The notes under the pieces were generated by a model. It ran no database searches. It had not been told where the DNA came from and saw nothing but the letters and a program-made list of their open reading frames with translations. Source: Endomychus coccineus (taxonomy: Eukaryota; Arthropoda; Insecta; Coleoptera; Endomychidae). From it: a stretch of DNA of 64,000 nt. The first letter of the stretch is position 1. The number at the start of each line of letters is the position of its first letter. The stretch is taken from the NCBI GenBank assembly GCA_958510875.1, contig OY294071.1, forward strand, positions 38,404,042 through 38,468,041, in the 5' to 3' direction. Below are positions 1 to 9,625 of the stretch, one piece after another. The position numbers were made by a program, and so were the translations under genes.

Positions 1-32
1 TTTATTACTAAATTGTAGCAAAAATATAGAGT

Positions 33-36
<4 letters not shown>

Positions 37-67
<31 letters not shown>
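37..67. repeat. (GA)n microsatellite
   Basis: About fifteen uninterrupted GA dinucleotides lie here. It is a simple repeat with no other signal around it. Confidence 0.9.
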
Positions 68-70
<3 letters not shown>

Positions 71-340
71 TATAGTAGCTTATTTTTTTTAATTCACTGG
101 ATCTATGTGATTGGCATCTGCAATAGCAATGTTTATTTAGATCTTGTTATTTAATATTTCTATTTTTTAAAATTAACACTTGACTTATTTAATGGTCTTG
201 TGCGATATTTGTTTAGTTGATATTTATTTAGGTATCTTTGTTTTTTTTTAGATTTTGTATTGTTGATGTGTATTACTGTTTGTGTAAGTTTGAATAAATT
301 GTTTAACTTTTGATTTTAAGCGTTACTTTGTATAAATATA

Positions 341-456
341 ATATCGATATCGCAAATATCGATACTTTTTTAACAATATTTTTTCGATTCGATATCTTTT
401 TAACAATACGTATCGATATTCAGTATCGATAATTTCAGTAATATCGCCCATCCCTA
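341..456 (-). mobile_element. Terminal region of a hAT-like DNA transposon
   Basis: Read on the minus strand the segment begins TAGGGATGGGCGATATTAC and continues with many copies of ATCGATA-type motifs. Terminal inverted repeats starting TAGGGATGGGCG followed by sub-terminal ATCGATA clusters are familiar from insect hAT elements. The next eight bases after the terminus (457-464, atcagcag) would be one copy of the target duplication. The other end would lie to the left, outside the window, so the element cannot be closed here. No transposase is visible. Confidence 0.45.
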
Positions 457-769
457 ATCAGCAGCAGTGCCAACCTGGCAACTGCCAATAGTGCCAATGT
501 GACCCACAAATGTGTTTAGTATTCATTAATGCCAATGTTGCATTTTCATTACAGAGGTCGCTAAGGCACGTAATGCCATATACTGTGTCAAAACGACATC
601 GGCGCGATTATCGCAATTCGTTAACGGATAATTTCTGGCCAAATTACAAACTTCCATAATAAATATGCGTTCGTTCAGCCAAAGCGGCAAAACTGATATC
701 ATTCCAATTATTAACCGACATCGGTGTGCCGCTGCCGACATCTCACCGCGCTCAACAGCTACGGCCCGT
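457..769. other. Unassigned sequence between hAT end and gag relic
   Basis: Nothing recognisable is present. A 71-codon open frame on the minus strand (526-741) has no motif and no recognisable family, and I do not call it a gene. Confidence 0.5.
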
Positions 770-1706
770 CTATTTACCGCTCATTAATGTTTGCTGGGAT
801 GTCTTGTAAAGAAATTGTTTTAACATATATGGTTGTAGATTTGACATTAGTTGTTCAAGACGCGTAGGTAGATCCGGCTTTATTTTCAGTCTTGAAAACA
901 AGGTTTCTACAGAAGCTATATATAAACTACTTTTTTTCACCGGACGCCTGTTTACGTGCCTTAATTTGCTCCCAAATTCCAAAATCTAAATATTTAGGTA
1001 AAAACTCTAATTTTAAAGCATCCACTAATTCATTCCAAAACGATACTGTGGTTTTAATAGATCTGTACCAAATTAATGCGTCTCCCTTAAATAAATCTAC
1101 TGCCGAATTAAACAAATCAGTATCATCGATATTTCGTGATACTCTCAATTCTTCCACCCTTTCCAAAAATCCAAACAATTTACGATGGTTACCTGACCCA
1201 TCATAATATAAGTCCCATTTGTAAACCGGAACTGAATTATGTTTAGCAATTGACGGAATAGGCGGTGGAGATTGTGGGACATGTGACAATGGCGGTACTG
1301 GAATTTCATTATCTGGCAATCTAGATGCAAATTCACCCTCAAGAGTTAACGTCTCTTTTTCAAGGGTTTTTTTAACTGAAATTTGGTCATCTGATTTAGG
1401 TTCTAGACGATTTACTCGATTTGATAAATGATTTAATCTGGTTTCAATGCGTTTTTGATTAGCTCCAGCCTCACCTTTGTACCTGTTTATTACGTCCAAT
1501 AAGTCTTGAATTGAATCGATAATCTCTGATTTATTTTTCTCAAAAGGCAACACATCCTTGACCTGAGTTAAACTACGATTTCCCCTCTCCCGCAAAAGCA
1601 ATGCTCACAAGTTTTTCCTTCTTACGTCTGCATCACCCTCGGGTGTTATACCTCGTATAATCAATTCGTAATTCAACTCTTTTGACTTTAAATAATTCGG
1701 TTCCAT
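770..1706 (-). pseudogene. Ty3/gypsy-type gag pseudogene
   Basis: This is a relic of a Ty3/gypsy-type gag. The minus-strand frame opens with ATG at 1706, is interrupted by an in-frame TGA at 1605-1607 (codon 34, probably CGA to TGA), then continues to 927. A coiled-coil-like segment precedes a proline-rich linker, then the capsid signature: YKWDLYYDGSGNHRKLFGFL, a VEEL/RVSR helix, LFNSAVDLFKGDALIWYRSI and FWNELVDALKLEFLP. This order is typical of gag capsids encoded by gypsy-like elements in insects. Near 925-940 a frameshift moves the reading frame, and the rest (ETLFSRLKIKPDLPTRLEQL and following) runs to 770. No zinc knuckle and no pol follows to the left, so the element is truncated. At least two lesions make it non-functional. 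The gag identity is fairly sure; the exact clade is not. Confidence 0.75.
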
Positions 1707-3681
1707 AATTAAAATTTAGTATAAATTAACCGACCACTTCACAAAAACTTTATGTATTATAGAACAATAGAAATTTCAACTTCAAATATCCTTTACTCAA
1801 TTCAAATACCCAAATGAATCCGGTAAAATATAAAAAATTAGCATGTGGTTATCTCCAAAATGAAATAACACGTTACCCTACTGTTTGAATTCCGTGCAAC
1901 CCAATTCTCTATAAGTTATTTATCAATATGTACCGCAACGTACACAAAAAATCCTACAACTTATATCGAATGACACTATAAAAAACTGTTTCGCAGCGTT
2001 ATCACTTGAAACTTCAGGAATATAATTCACAAACAGTAACGGAATAAAATATCAATATGAGATAATAATCACATGCAATAAAATAAACGAATTTCACCAG
2101 ATGATTCAAAATTGGTCAAACTGAAAATATGCTTCAATTTCCTTTATGCTTATCTACCAATCTTTAATAACGTTGGGCGCTAAATGTAAGCTACAATAAT
2201 AAATAATTCTTGGGTGCCAAATATAAGCTACGCAATTTCCACCTTCCCTTGATCCTAAATTAATCAAATAGATGAAATTACCCAAGTTACTGATATTTCC
2301 CAAACTAGCTCAAATTCGTGGTTGTTCGGCCCTTTACGTTAACAATGATGATACTTGCCCTATTACTTTTTAAACAACAAACCCTGGGCGCCACCACGAG
2401 TGAAAAAAGAAGAATTTCAGGCTGTTATAAATAAAGAAATAAGCATCATTGAATTGGTAGTAAGTAAAAAGGAAAAGAAACAAAGCATATAAAAACAATA
2501 ACAAATATATTCAATTATTTATGAACAATAGGAAAATCGTTATACAAACTCGCATGCCCTTTCGGGGCACCGATATAAAACTGAAACAATTGTAAATGAA
2601 GATAATCAATCTACTTTGACTCAGCAATTACGACCAGCATCTAATTCATCATGGTAATGAAAGTTGCAACAGAGATATTAAAATTACTCCCCTGTGTCTC
2701 TCCTGTGGTCCTGATGGTGGTTCCGCGAGGTCTCTAGTAGTGTATTGGATCCAATATCCTCCTATCGAAAAACAAATAAAATACACGAGTAGGATGTCCA
2801 CAAGAGAAGTACAATTTAATATATGCAATGACTCAGTATTGACGCTGAGAATAGCTGAGTTAAGCTAAATAAATGTTGAATATGTGAAGCCAAGATAAAT
2901 TATAACTACATATACAGATTAAATTAATATGTGCAAATTATTCAGAATTTACTACGGTTATAACGAAATGAGTTTAAACAAAGTTAGAAAAAAATTAATT
3001 GAATTTGAAAATCAGATATGAATTATGGTTCAGTGATTCCTAGAACCACGTGGGTGGATTTCGTATTATTAGAACTCTTTATTACGATTACGGGATTGTT
3101 TAACAAGTCCCACGTTAACTCTATAATCGAAGGTATTGGAAACAAGGCTCGTGGAATGATAATTATGGAGTGGTTAGTTCTAGCCCATCCTCTATATGTT
3201 TCGTACCTATTCAAGCAAAAAAATATACGATATAATAATCCCACGTGTATTCAGAAAATGGAATCAAGTGATTTTGAATTGAATAATGATATGAATGAAA
3301 TTACATAATCAAGAGATCTAGGTGCCTGTTATAAGAGCAGGAAACAATCAAAGTTTTCTATAAATCAGAGTAAGCCTGATTATGCATGAAATATTAAAGA
3401 TTCAATGCTACTCAAAAAACAATTAATTAATAACTTTGATTAAGACCTACCTTGTCTTCACAGAAACACCAAAGATGGTTAGTTATCAACCGCAACCCGT
3501 TTTATTCCGAGTCTCCCTTCCTAATTAATAATTCGGATGTGGTGGTAACAATATAGTGTTCGTTGAATCCGCACCGTATTAATTGAATACAGCTAGCTAT
3601 ATCATTTAAGATAGAGTTCTTTAATTGGGAGGAAGTTCAAGGATATAAAATCAAATTATTATAGGTTTCTATCATGGACGA
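1707..3681. other. Gag 5' leader and unassigned sequence
   Basis: Upstream of gag (read on the minus strand) there are two GCGCCCA primer-site-like motifs, around 2172-2181 and 2385-2393, and a third similar GGCACCCA around 2210. They would fit the leader of the gag element, but I could not find a second LTR, so the LTR cannot be delimited. The remainder is AT-rich. A 73-codon open frame on the minus strand (3023-3244) has a hydrophobic stretch but no family I recognise, and an overlapping plus-strand frame (3018-3308) is no better. Confidence 0.4.
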
Positions 3682-5206
3682 TTATTCAAAAGTTAGATCG
3701 TTACAAGATTCAATGACTCCGTCAATTCCAGAAGGTATAAAAATTGATTTGTTTTCACTCATGGCATCACTCGCTAAAGTTGTAGATATCTGCCTAATAT
3801 CGTTGTAAGAACAGGTTAATCCAAGTTTTGATAATGTATCCAGAAGTTGCTTATAGCGTACTGTATGATAAATATGAAGTCCTAATCCAGTGTGAAAATA
3901 GGTCATTCTGAAATTTCCGTTATAAAGTCCCATAATAATATTACCAATAACAGTTGCTGTAGGGTTTGCTTCATTATTAGCACACACATCCAGCAACCAG
4001 GACATAAAATTAATAATAGTTTTGGAACTATTCGAACATGTTACTGTTTATATCAGTAGGTCTTGGAAAAGTGTTCGGTATTGGAAATTCTGACATGTGT
4101 TTTTTCATTATTCCTGCAGCTTTATGAAGAATTTGCATATCGGATTCAACGTTTGAATTTCCGAATAGTTCGAAATCTTCATCAGAACTGCTGGATCCTG
4201 ACGACTCAGATTTTATTCCGAAATTGTTTTCATTGTCTCTTTGAATAACTTGTTGATATAATTGGTTGTGTGATGTGTGATGTGTTTTTCTTTCTACTGA
4301 TTTATAAATGATTTGATGTTTCTTGTGGAAATATATTGACTGTAACAAGACTTGTGATGCTTTGCATCATGAGCAAATAAATCTTCATTACCAGAAATTT
4401 TCCCAATCATATTTATATCGTTACGTTTCTTTGCTGAGTCAACAATTTTATCATAGGTTTTCTTTCCAGTTCCTATAATTCAATATGATATAAAAGAATG
4501 GTTATCGTCATTATAAATCATAATTTTTTATATGCCCCAATTCATATTTTTGAGATTGAATATTCCTACACATAATTTGAAAATGTAAATTTTCTAGTCA
4601 TATCTTTTTGAATCAAAAGTAGCACATAGCTATATGTAGATTATATACACATAATACCTACTACTTTTTCACTGACACACATTTCATTATGTCCCATATT
4701 ATTTACATTCAGATCACCTGGCAGATATTATTATTATTATTGTTATTATTATCGTTCAATGATTATATTGAAATCATTATTTGATATTTTCAAAAGTCCT
4801 CATAATTTCAAAACATCTTCACATACCTACCTGTTTGTACAGATATTAATCTCTGCTGTTTCTTCTTTCCGCTACGGCCACAAATAATACACATACTTCC
4901 AATATCAAAAATGACTTTGGCATTCCGTGTTGATGGTCCCGCTTCGGTATTTTTGTCGCAATCATTAAAATTCAACAATCTTTGAATATTATGAATGCTG
5001 GTGAAACTCTTCCTACATTCATTATGATGCACAATTTTTCCTTTTCCAGACAAAATTTGCTCTCTTTGCATAAGAATGCGTGATCCACAAATATCCTTCC
5101 TTTTTTCTGCTGCTGATAATAACGAAAGCAAGCCTTGTATCCGTGGATTTTTCGTAATATTTTTTTCATTAAAGGAAACGCTTTTTTCACAAATGACACA
5201 CTGCAT
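3682..5206 (-). pseudogene. Unidentified cysteine-rich multi-exon protein, broken
   Basis: I do not recognise a named gene, but the coding signal is good. Exon 1 runs from an ATG at 5206 to 4831. It starts MQCVICEKSV, contains HHNECRKSF and ends with CIICGRSGKKKQQRLI, so it carries paired CxxC and HxxxC motifs resembling a zinc ribbon. It ends at a consensus donor (CAG/GTAGGT, 4830/4831). The acceptor TATAG/GAAC lies at 4473/4472; splicing out 358 bases keeps the frame and gives SVQTG joined to TGKKTYD. Exon 2 has KKRNDINMIGKISGNEDLFA and HHKSCYSQYIS, then a frameshift around 4345 after which an acidic serine-rich frame runs to 4028. Another frameshift near 4015 leads into FMSWLLDVCANNEANPTATV and FHTGLGLHIYH, ending at 3682. 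The pattern resembles an uncharacterised animal family seen with transposons. Two frameshifts suggest a pseudogene or poor sequence. Confidence 0.55.
4473..4830 (-). other. Intron of the cysteine-rich protein fragment
   Basis: Read on the minus strand the 358-base interval begins GTAGGTATG and ends TTGAATTATAG, a normal GT/AG intron, and its removal preserves the reading frame. It shows that the flanking DNA of the bacterial island is eukaryotic. Confidence 0.6.
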
Positions 5207-5667
5207 GTTGAACGAATTGTTGCAAACTGCCCAACTAAAACTACAACTGCACCTTGTCGTCGCACTGGCACAATCCTGTCGCGACAGGCATAATATTCAT
5301 TACCATGCGTACCTACATCTTTGAAAAATCATATCTCAAAAACTATACTACATATACATATTCTTGTTAGTTCAACAACTTTTATGGCTATTTGTCAACA
5401 TTTCATTCGCTGCATATATACACAAAAAGCTGAAAACAAAGAAGTTTGTCGATTACTGAAAAAAACATTACATGAAAAGTGATATCTTGCGTTCCGAATC
5501 AATTTACGAAAAACTTATGATTATTTATCATGTTATCATACTTGCGTGAGAAACAGGAAAGAATTCTCTTTCTATTGTAAAAAAAATTATTTCCATACCT
5601 CCTGTAGTTTCAGAGTTATGGGGTGATATTCATCAAGAAACGTGTTTTAGAAAAATCATTATTTTTC
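5207..5667. other. Spacer between host fragment and bacterial island
   Basis: AT-rich sequence without a recognisable gene. Its last bases, atttttcag (5661-5669), resemble a splice acceptor and lie exactly where bacterial homology begins. Confidence 0.4.
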
Positions 5668-5668
5668 A

Positions 5669-5932
5669 GTTTTTCATGCTCCACCAAATGTAGTGCATTT
5701 CTATGATCAAGATGAAAGTCTCATCTTGAAGGAAGGTATGTTGTTTACAATAGAGCCAATGATTAATGCTGGAAAACATGAGACTCTGCTCAGTAAACTC
5801 GATGACTGGACAGTGACAACACGCGATCTTTCACTTTCTGCTCAATTTGAACATACGCTCGGAGTAACTAAAGATGGTGCTGAAATATTCACATTATCAC
5901 CTAAAAATTGGCACTTCCCACCATATAATTAG
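5669..5932 (+). pseudogene. map: Methionine aminopeptidase, 3' fragment
   Basis: The frame from VFHAPPNVVHFYDQDESLIL to the stop at 5930-5932 is the C-terminal third of a type I methionine aminopeptidase, which removes the initiator methionine from nascent proteins. Two metal ligands are present: the glutamates in FTIEPMI and in QFEHTLGVT, which correspond to E204 and E235 of the E. coli enzyme. The other three ligands (two aspartates and the histidine of the GHGIG region) would lie upstream and are missing, because bacterial homology stops at about 5668. The usual length is about 250-260 residues; about 87 remain. A GTG at 5693 could start a shorter frame but is not a real start. It converges with the transporter gene, whose stop is 51 bases away. 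Confidence 0.85.
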
Positions 5933-5982
5933 ATTTTTTTTAACTTTGCTATACTGCAACTATACTTGGATCTTGAAGAAAG

Positions 5983-7194
5983 CTAATCCTTAATTTGCGA
6001 TATAGCAACTAGCCCAATTAATGCACAGAAAATCATGTAAAAACTAGCTGAAGTCTCTTGTCCTGTAACTTTGATAATTGTTGTGCATATAAATGGTGCA
6101 AGGCCACCAAAAAATCCAGCAGCTATATTTCTTGACTAGCCAAATCCGCTGTACCGAACCTTTGTTGGAAATAATTCACACATAAATGCACTGACAGGAC
6201 CAAGCGATGCAGCTATTGGAATTATAAAAAGAATATGTGCCGTAAAAGTGAGTAAGTAATTGCCACTACATAACATTGAGAAAACTGGATAACTCACTAT
6301 TACAAAAGCTATAAATGCAAATTTCATAACTTTTTCTCTTCCTACCTTATCAGAAAGTATTGCAAACAATATTGTCAATCCTCCGAGCGCAATTTGACTC
6401 AGTATTTCTACCATATGGTTAAAATGAGTATTTATTGTTGACGTAAGCACATTGAAAAATACCAGATATATGTAAAGAGATGAGTTTTCAACTATATCAA
6501 CCCCAACTGATATCAGAAAAGGTTTTTTATAGCTATTCAATAACTCTTTTAATGGCAGTTTAGATGGATTTTTCTGTCTTTTATACTCTGGGCTTTCATC
6601 AAGTATATATCTCATATATATGCTGATTAATCCCATTGCTAAACTGAAAATGAAAGGTAATCTCCACCCCCAAGATTCAAAATCAGATACTTTTTTGCAT
6701 ATGAGTACTGCTGTCAGGCTTAATACTGAACCAAAAATTGCGCTTAATACTTCAATGCTGCCAAAAAATCCTTTTTTGTTTTTAGGAGCGTGTTCTATTA
6801 AAAATGGTGCATTTCCTACTTCTCCTCCAAGGGATATACCCTGCAATAATCTTAAACAAACTACCAGCAGTGACGCTAGTATTCCAATGCTTTGATAACC
6901 TGGAACAAAAGCAATTAATACAGTTGATAAAGTCATTAATATAATCGAGAGCAATAAGGCAACTCTTCTGCCATGCTTATCACCAATGTGACCAAATATA
7001 GCAGCGCCGACTGGTCTCATTAAGAAACCCACTGCAAACACTCCAAAAGCCTTCAATACGCTGGTTAGTTGATCATCCGATGGAAAAAACACACCACCTA
7101 TTATGTTTATTAAGTGGCCAAAAAGCATGTGGTCATACCACAATAAAGTGTTACAAATCAAACTTGAAAATATTACTTTTGTTATTTGCTGCAT
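5983..7194 (-). pseudogene. proP: ProP-like MFS metabolite/H+ symporter with nonsense mutation
   Basis: An inner-membrane transporter of the major facilitator superfamily, metabolite:H+ symporter family (ProP-like proline/betaine carriers), common in several paralogues in Rickettsiales. From ATG 7194 the frame reads through the family signature FGHIGDKHGRR in the loop after helix 2, then RLLQGISLGGEVGNAPFLIE in helix 4 and many hydrophobic segments. A TAG at 6136-6138 (codon 353) interrupts RYSGFG. Homology continues in the same frame with SRNIAAGFFGGLAPFI and then to the natural stop at 5983-5985, giving 403 residues if the stop is ignored. The change is a single base (TTG to TAG is simplest). 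The truncated form would lack the last two helices. This lesion is strong evidence that the copy is not under bacterial selection. Confidence 0.85.
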
Positions 7195-7386
7195 AATTTT
7201 CTATAGTTTGTTTAGTATTTAGTAATATACATTACTTTTTTTTATATAATAGAAAAATTTGTACATTATATTAATAATAGTATCTTATTAAATCTTAATA
7301 TTTTTATATTATTGCCTATATATTTCCATATGTTTTAGTGGGAAGCTATTTTTATTTGTATGCACAGAGTCTTTTGATGGAGCACT
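7195..7386. other. Divergent intergenic region between proP and rsmH
   Basis: An AT-rich 192-base spacer separates two divergent bacterial genes and would have held both promoters. No promoter can be assigned with confidence. Confidence 0.4.
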
Positions 7387-8340
7387 ATGACACACACTCC
7401 AGTTTTCTTAAAAGAGATGCTATCACTACTATCACCGCAGGATGGTGGTATATACGTGGACGCCACATTCGAAGCTGGAGGGTATAGCAAAGCAACATTG
7501 GAGTCAGCTGATTGCAAGGTATATGCAATTGATAGAGATGAAACGGTAACTAAGTTTTATGATGATTTAAGCGTTAGATATCCCGATAGAATAAAACTAT
7601 TCATTGAGAAGTTTAGTAATATTAAAAGTATACAAAGCAGCGTTGAGCCATCTCCTGTCATCCCAGTAATTGATACTGGAAAAAATAACTGGTCACGCGC
7701 TGGAATGAAATCAAACGGAGTGGATGGGGTGGTTTTTGACATCGGAGCTTCATCTATGCAGCTTGATAACGGAGATGGAGGGTTCTCATTTTTACATGAT
7801 GGTCCACTCGATATGAGCATGGATAACTCTTCTTATATAAACGCTTCAACGTTTGTTAACGCTTTACGCGAAGAAGAAATTGCAAATACTATATATAACT
7901 ACGGAGGAGAGCATCATTCTCGCAAAATCGCAAGAGCAATAGTAAGTGCACGGAAGAAGAAAACTATCAAAACTACATTTGAGCTTGCGAACATTGTACG
8001 TTCTGTGGTGTTCCGTGGAAAAAGCAAAATTGATCCTACAACCAGAACTTTTCAGGCAATCAGAATATGGGTAAACGATGAGCTGGGAGAACTTGAGAGG
8101 GGCATTAAAGCTGCATCTGAAATTTTAAATGAGAATGGCAAATTAATTGTTGTCACCTTTCATTCTTTGGAAGATCGTATAGTCAAAACTTTTTTTAAAG
8201 ATCTATGTGAGCCAAGATCTACTGATTGTAAGACATTCTCTCTTCTAAATAAAAGGGTGATCAAAGCAAGTATAGAAGAAGTAAGTGCAAATCCGCGTTC
8301 ACGCTCAGCAAAACTAAGAGCTATACAGAAGTTGTCATGA
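7387..8340 (+). CDS. rsmH: 16S rRNA (cytosine-1402-N4)-methyltransferase RsmH
   Basis: RsmH (MraW) transfers a methyl group from S-adenosylmethionine to N4 of C1402 in the decoding centre of 16S rRNA. The 317-residue frame is full length for the family and starts TPVFLKEML, as expected. Conserved blocks are DATFEAGGYS (25-34), YAIDRD (46-51), VVFDIGASSMQLD (115-127), GPLDMSMD (139-146), RTFQAIRIWVNDELGEL, VTFHSLEDRIVKTFF and the C-terminal NPRSRSAKLRA. Several normally invariant residues are changed: glycine to glutamate at 29 in the cofactor loop (DATFGAGG expected), valine to alanine at 121, arginine to glycine at 131 and arginine to serine at 144. The frame is open, but these substitutions suggest relaxed selection. 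Its ATGA overlap with ftsL is the standard mraW-ftsL arrangement of the dcw cluster. Confidence 0.9.
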   Translation: MTHTPVFLKEMLSLLSPQDGGIYVDATFEAGGYSKATLESADCKVYAIDRDETVTKFYDDLSVRYPDRIKLFIEKFSNIKSIQSSVEPSPVIPVIDTGKNNWSRAGMKSNGVDGVVFDIGASSMQLDNGDGGFSFLHDGPLDMSMDNSSYINASTFVNALREEEIANTIYNYGGEHHSRKIARAIVSARKKKTIKTTFELANIVRSVVFRGKSKIDPTTRTFQAIRIWVNDELGELERGIKAASEILNENGKLIVVTFHSLEDRIVKTFFKDLCEPRSTDCKTFSLLNKRVIKASIEEVSANPRSRSAKLRAIQKLS

Positions 8341-8642
8341 GAACTTTCTGCATCATCTCAATAGTTATGTTTTTTCTTAGCATTGTAGGACTTTTTGAGA
8401 TAAAACTACATGTTCAGTCATTAAATAGAGAGCTAATAAAAATAAAAAGTGAAATTAGTTTAGTACAAAGTGATATAAAAGTTTTAAAAGCAGAGTGGAG
8501 CTATTTGAATAATCCAAAAAGACTTGCAAGCCTTGTAAAGAAATACCTAAAAAATAACTCTTCAATACTGGCTAGCCAGGTTAAAAATCTTGACTCTTTA
8601 AATGACCGCAGTGTGTTAGCACAACTTAAAACCCAGAGTTAA
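8337..8642 (+). CDS. ftsL: FtsL-like cell division protein
   Basis: A 101-residue frame starting in the ATGA overlap with rsmH. One N-terminal membrane segment (about residues 4-21, CIISIVMFFLSIVGLF) is followed by a charged heptad-like helix (about 25-60) and a short tail, the topology of the divisome protein FtsL, which pairs with FtsB and FtsQ in septum formation. FtsL sequences diverge quickly, so the name rests mainly on size, topology and position immediately after rsmH. The tail has the NNPKRLASLVKKYL motif, like the region following the coiled coil in alphaproteobacterial FtsL. There is no interruption, and no further division gene follows. Confidence 0.75.
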   Translation: MRTFCIISIVMFFLSIVGLFEIKLHVQSLNRELIKIKSEISLVQSDIKVLKAEWSYLNNPKRLASLVKKYLKNNSSILASQVKNLDSLNDRSVLAQLKTQS

Positions 8643-8693
8643 ATTGGTTATACTAAGCTTTATCTTTTACAGATAAGCACACCACAGTAAACC

Positions 8694-8992
8694 TTACTTT
8701 AGTATGAAATTGCTTGCGTAAGATTTTGGCAGCCTCTTAACATTTTTTGGCATTTCAATTACGTATTTAACGTTGCGTTTTTTTGCGTAGAATACTGCTT
8801 TTTCAAGAGAATCAAACTTTAATACAATCTGTTTTTTGGATCTTTTGAGCCAACCCACCCCATTAAAGGTTCAATGTAGTAAGAACCAGATTCAATTTTT
8901 AGGTGCCAGAGATTTGTATTACCTAAACCAGATTGTGTTGCAGTTTTTGTTGGTTTATAAATCCTAAAAACTACTTTATCATCAATGCCCAT
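8694..8992 (-). pseudogene. NDUFS4-like complex I subunit with frameshift
   Basis: From ATG 8992 the frame gives MGIDDKVVFRIYKPTKTATQ, SGLGNTNLWHL and EPLMGWVGSKDP, the signature of the ETC complex I subunit conserved region (NDUFS4/18-kDa accessory subunit, found in alphaproteobacteria and mitochondria). The human counterpart has the same QSG, NT, W and PLMGW pattern. The frame then reaches a premature stop. Reading one base over, from a run of six T on the plus strand (8832-8837), homology resumes with KQIVLKFDSLEKAVFYAKK and ends at SYASNFILK with a stop at 8694-8696. Loss of one base from that homopolymer explains it. An intact gene would encode about 99 residues. The lesion marks the copy as decayed; a sequencing error in the run is the alternative. 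Confidence 0.8.
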
Positions 8993-9137
8993 AGTTCTTG
9001 TTAAATTAGCTTAAATATACATCTAAATAAATCCTTTCACAAACAATTAGTATGAAAGAATGAAGTTTGAAATAAATATTTTTATGTTATATTATTATTA
9101 AATTATATTAAAAGGATTAGCTGAATAGGAGTAATCG
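8993..9137. promoter_or_regulatory. Divergent bacterial intergenic region
   Basis: An AT-rich 145-base spacer between the NDUFS4-like gene and rplY, where both bacterial promoters would have been. No -35/-10 pair is convincing. Confidence 0.35.
9127..9131 (+). promoter_or_regulatory. Shine-Dalgarno site of rplY
   Basis: AGGAG lies six bases before the ATG at 9138. It fixes the rplY start and is a bacterial translation signal in otherwise eukaryotic DNA. Confidence 0.7.
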
Positions 9138-9620
9138 ATGACGCATCAAGAAATAGTAACAATTAATGCAGAGTTACGTGATATAACAAAAACAAAAGCG
9201 ATGAATTCTCCAAGGGAGATAGGAAACATCCCTGGAATCATATATGGAAAGGGTCATGATAATGTAAATTTAACATTGTCTGCAAAGGAATTCACGAAGC
9301 AATATAAATCAGGCTCTCTTTCTGCACATTTGATAGAGCTGAATATTTCGGGCAAAAAGGAATATGCTCTTGTGCGCGATATCCAATTGCATGTAGTAAA
9401 GGATACTGTGCAACACGTTTATTTTCAATTTGTTGATAAAGGCAGCGAAATTAAAATAGACATACCTCTATCATTTGTGAATGAAAGTAAAGCTCCAGGG
9501 ATCAAGTTAGGTGGAGTGCTTAATGTTTTGTGTCGTTCTATTGCTGTTAAATGCTCTCCTGATAAAATACCTCAGGTTATGGAAGTTGATTTATCCGGTA
9601 AAATGATTGGCCAGTCTATA
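9138..9620 (+). pseudogene. rplY: Ribosomal protein L25/Ctc (bL25), 3'-truncated
   Basis: bL25 of the Ctc type binds 5S rRNA in the large subunit; the long form has an added TL5 beta-domain. Residues 1-95 (RDITKTKAMNSPREIGNIPG, IIYGKG, KEYALVRDIQLHVVKDTVQHV) match the 5S-binding domain with its R-x-IGNIPGIIYG start. The C-terminal domain follows through GIKLGGVLNVLCRSIAVKC and EVDLSGKMIGQSI. Bacterial homology then ends at about codon 161. The open frame continues to 9854 only because it runs through an unrelated inverted repeat, making a spurious 238-residue chimera. The full-length protein should be about 200 residues or more with a different end, so the transfer breakpoint lies inside this gene. 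Confidence 0.85.
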
Positions 9621-9625
9621 CAAAT

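Larger units (their letters stand above)
5668..9620. other. Laterally transferred Wolbachia-like gene block
   Basis: About 3.95 kb of bacterial genes: map 3' part, a convergent transporter gene, rsmH overlapping ftsL by four bases, a reverse-strand NDUFS4-like gene and the 5' part of rplY. Gene density, overlap and the ribosome-binding site are bacterial. NDUFS4 with the ProP-like transporter and the protein wording point to Rickettsiales, and I judge Wolbachia most likely from memory of the family. Both ends fall inside genes: map lacks its first two thirds, and rplY switches to unrelated sequence after SGKMIGQSI. The flanks are insect-type repeats and an intron-containing fragment. That argues for nuclear integration of one contiguous segment rather than for a contaminating bacterial contig. 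Confidence 0.85.

Noticed and set aside
2172..2393. Primer-site-like GCGCCCA motifs as proof of an LTR for the gag relic
   Set aside because: Three similar motifs compete, and no second LTR is present, so the LTR could not be defined.
3018..3308. Overlapping open frames on both strands as a host gene
   Set aside because: No motif, no clear splice borders and no recognisable family.
5693..5932. Complete small methionine aminopeptidase starting at GTG 5693
   Set aside because: Homology extends upstream to 5669 and three of five metal ligands are missing. It is a fragment.
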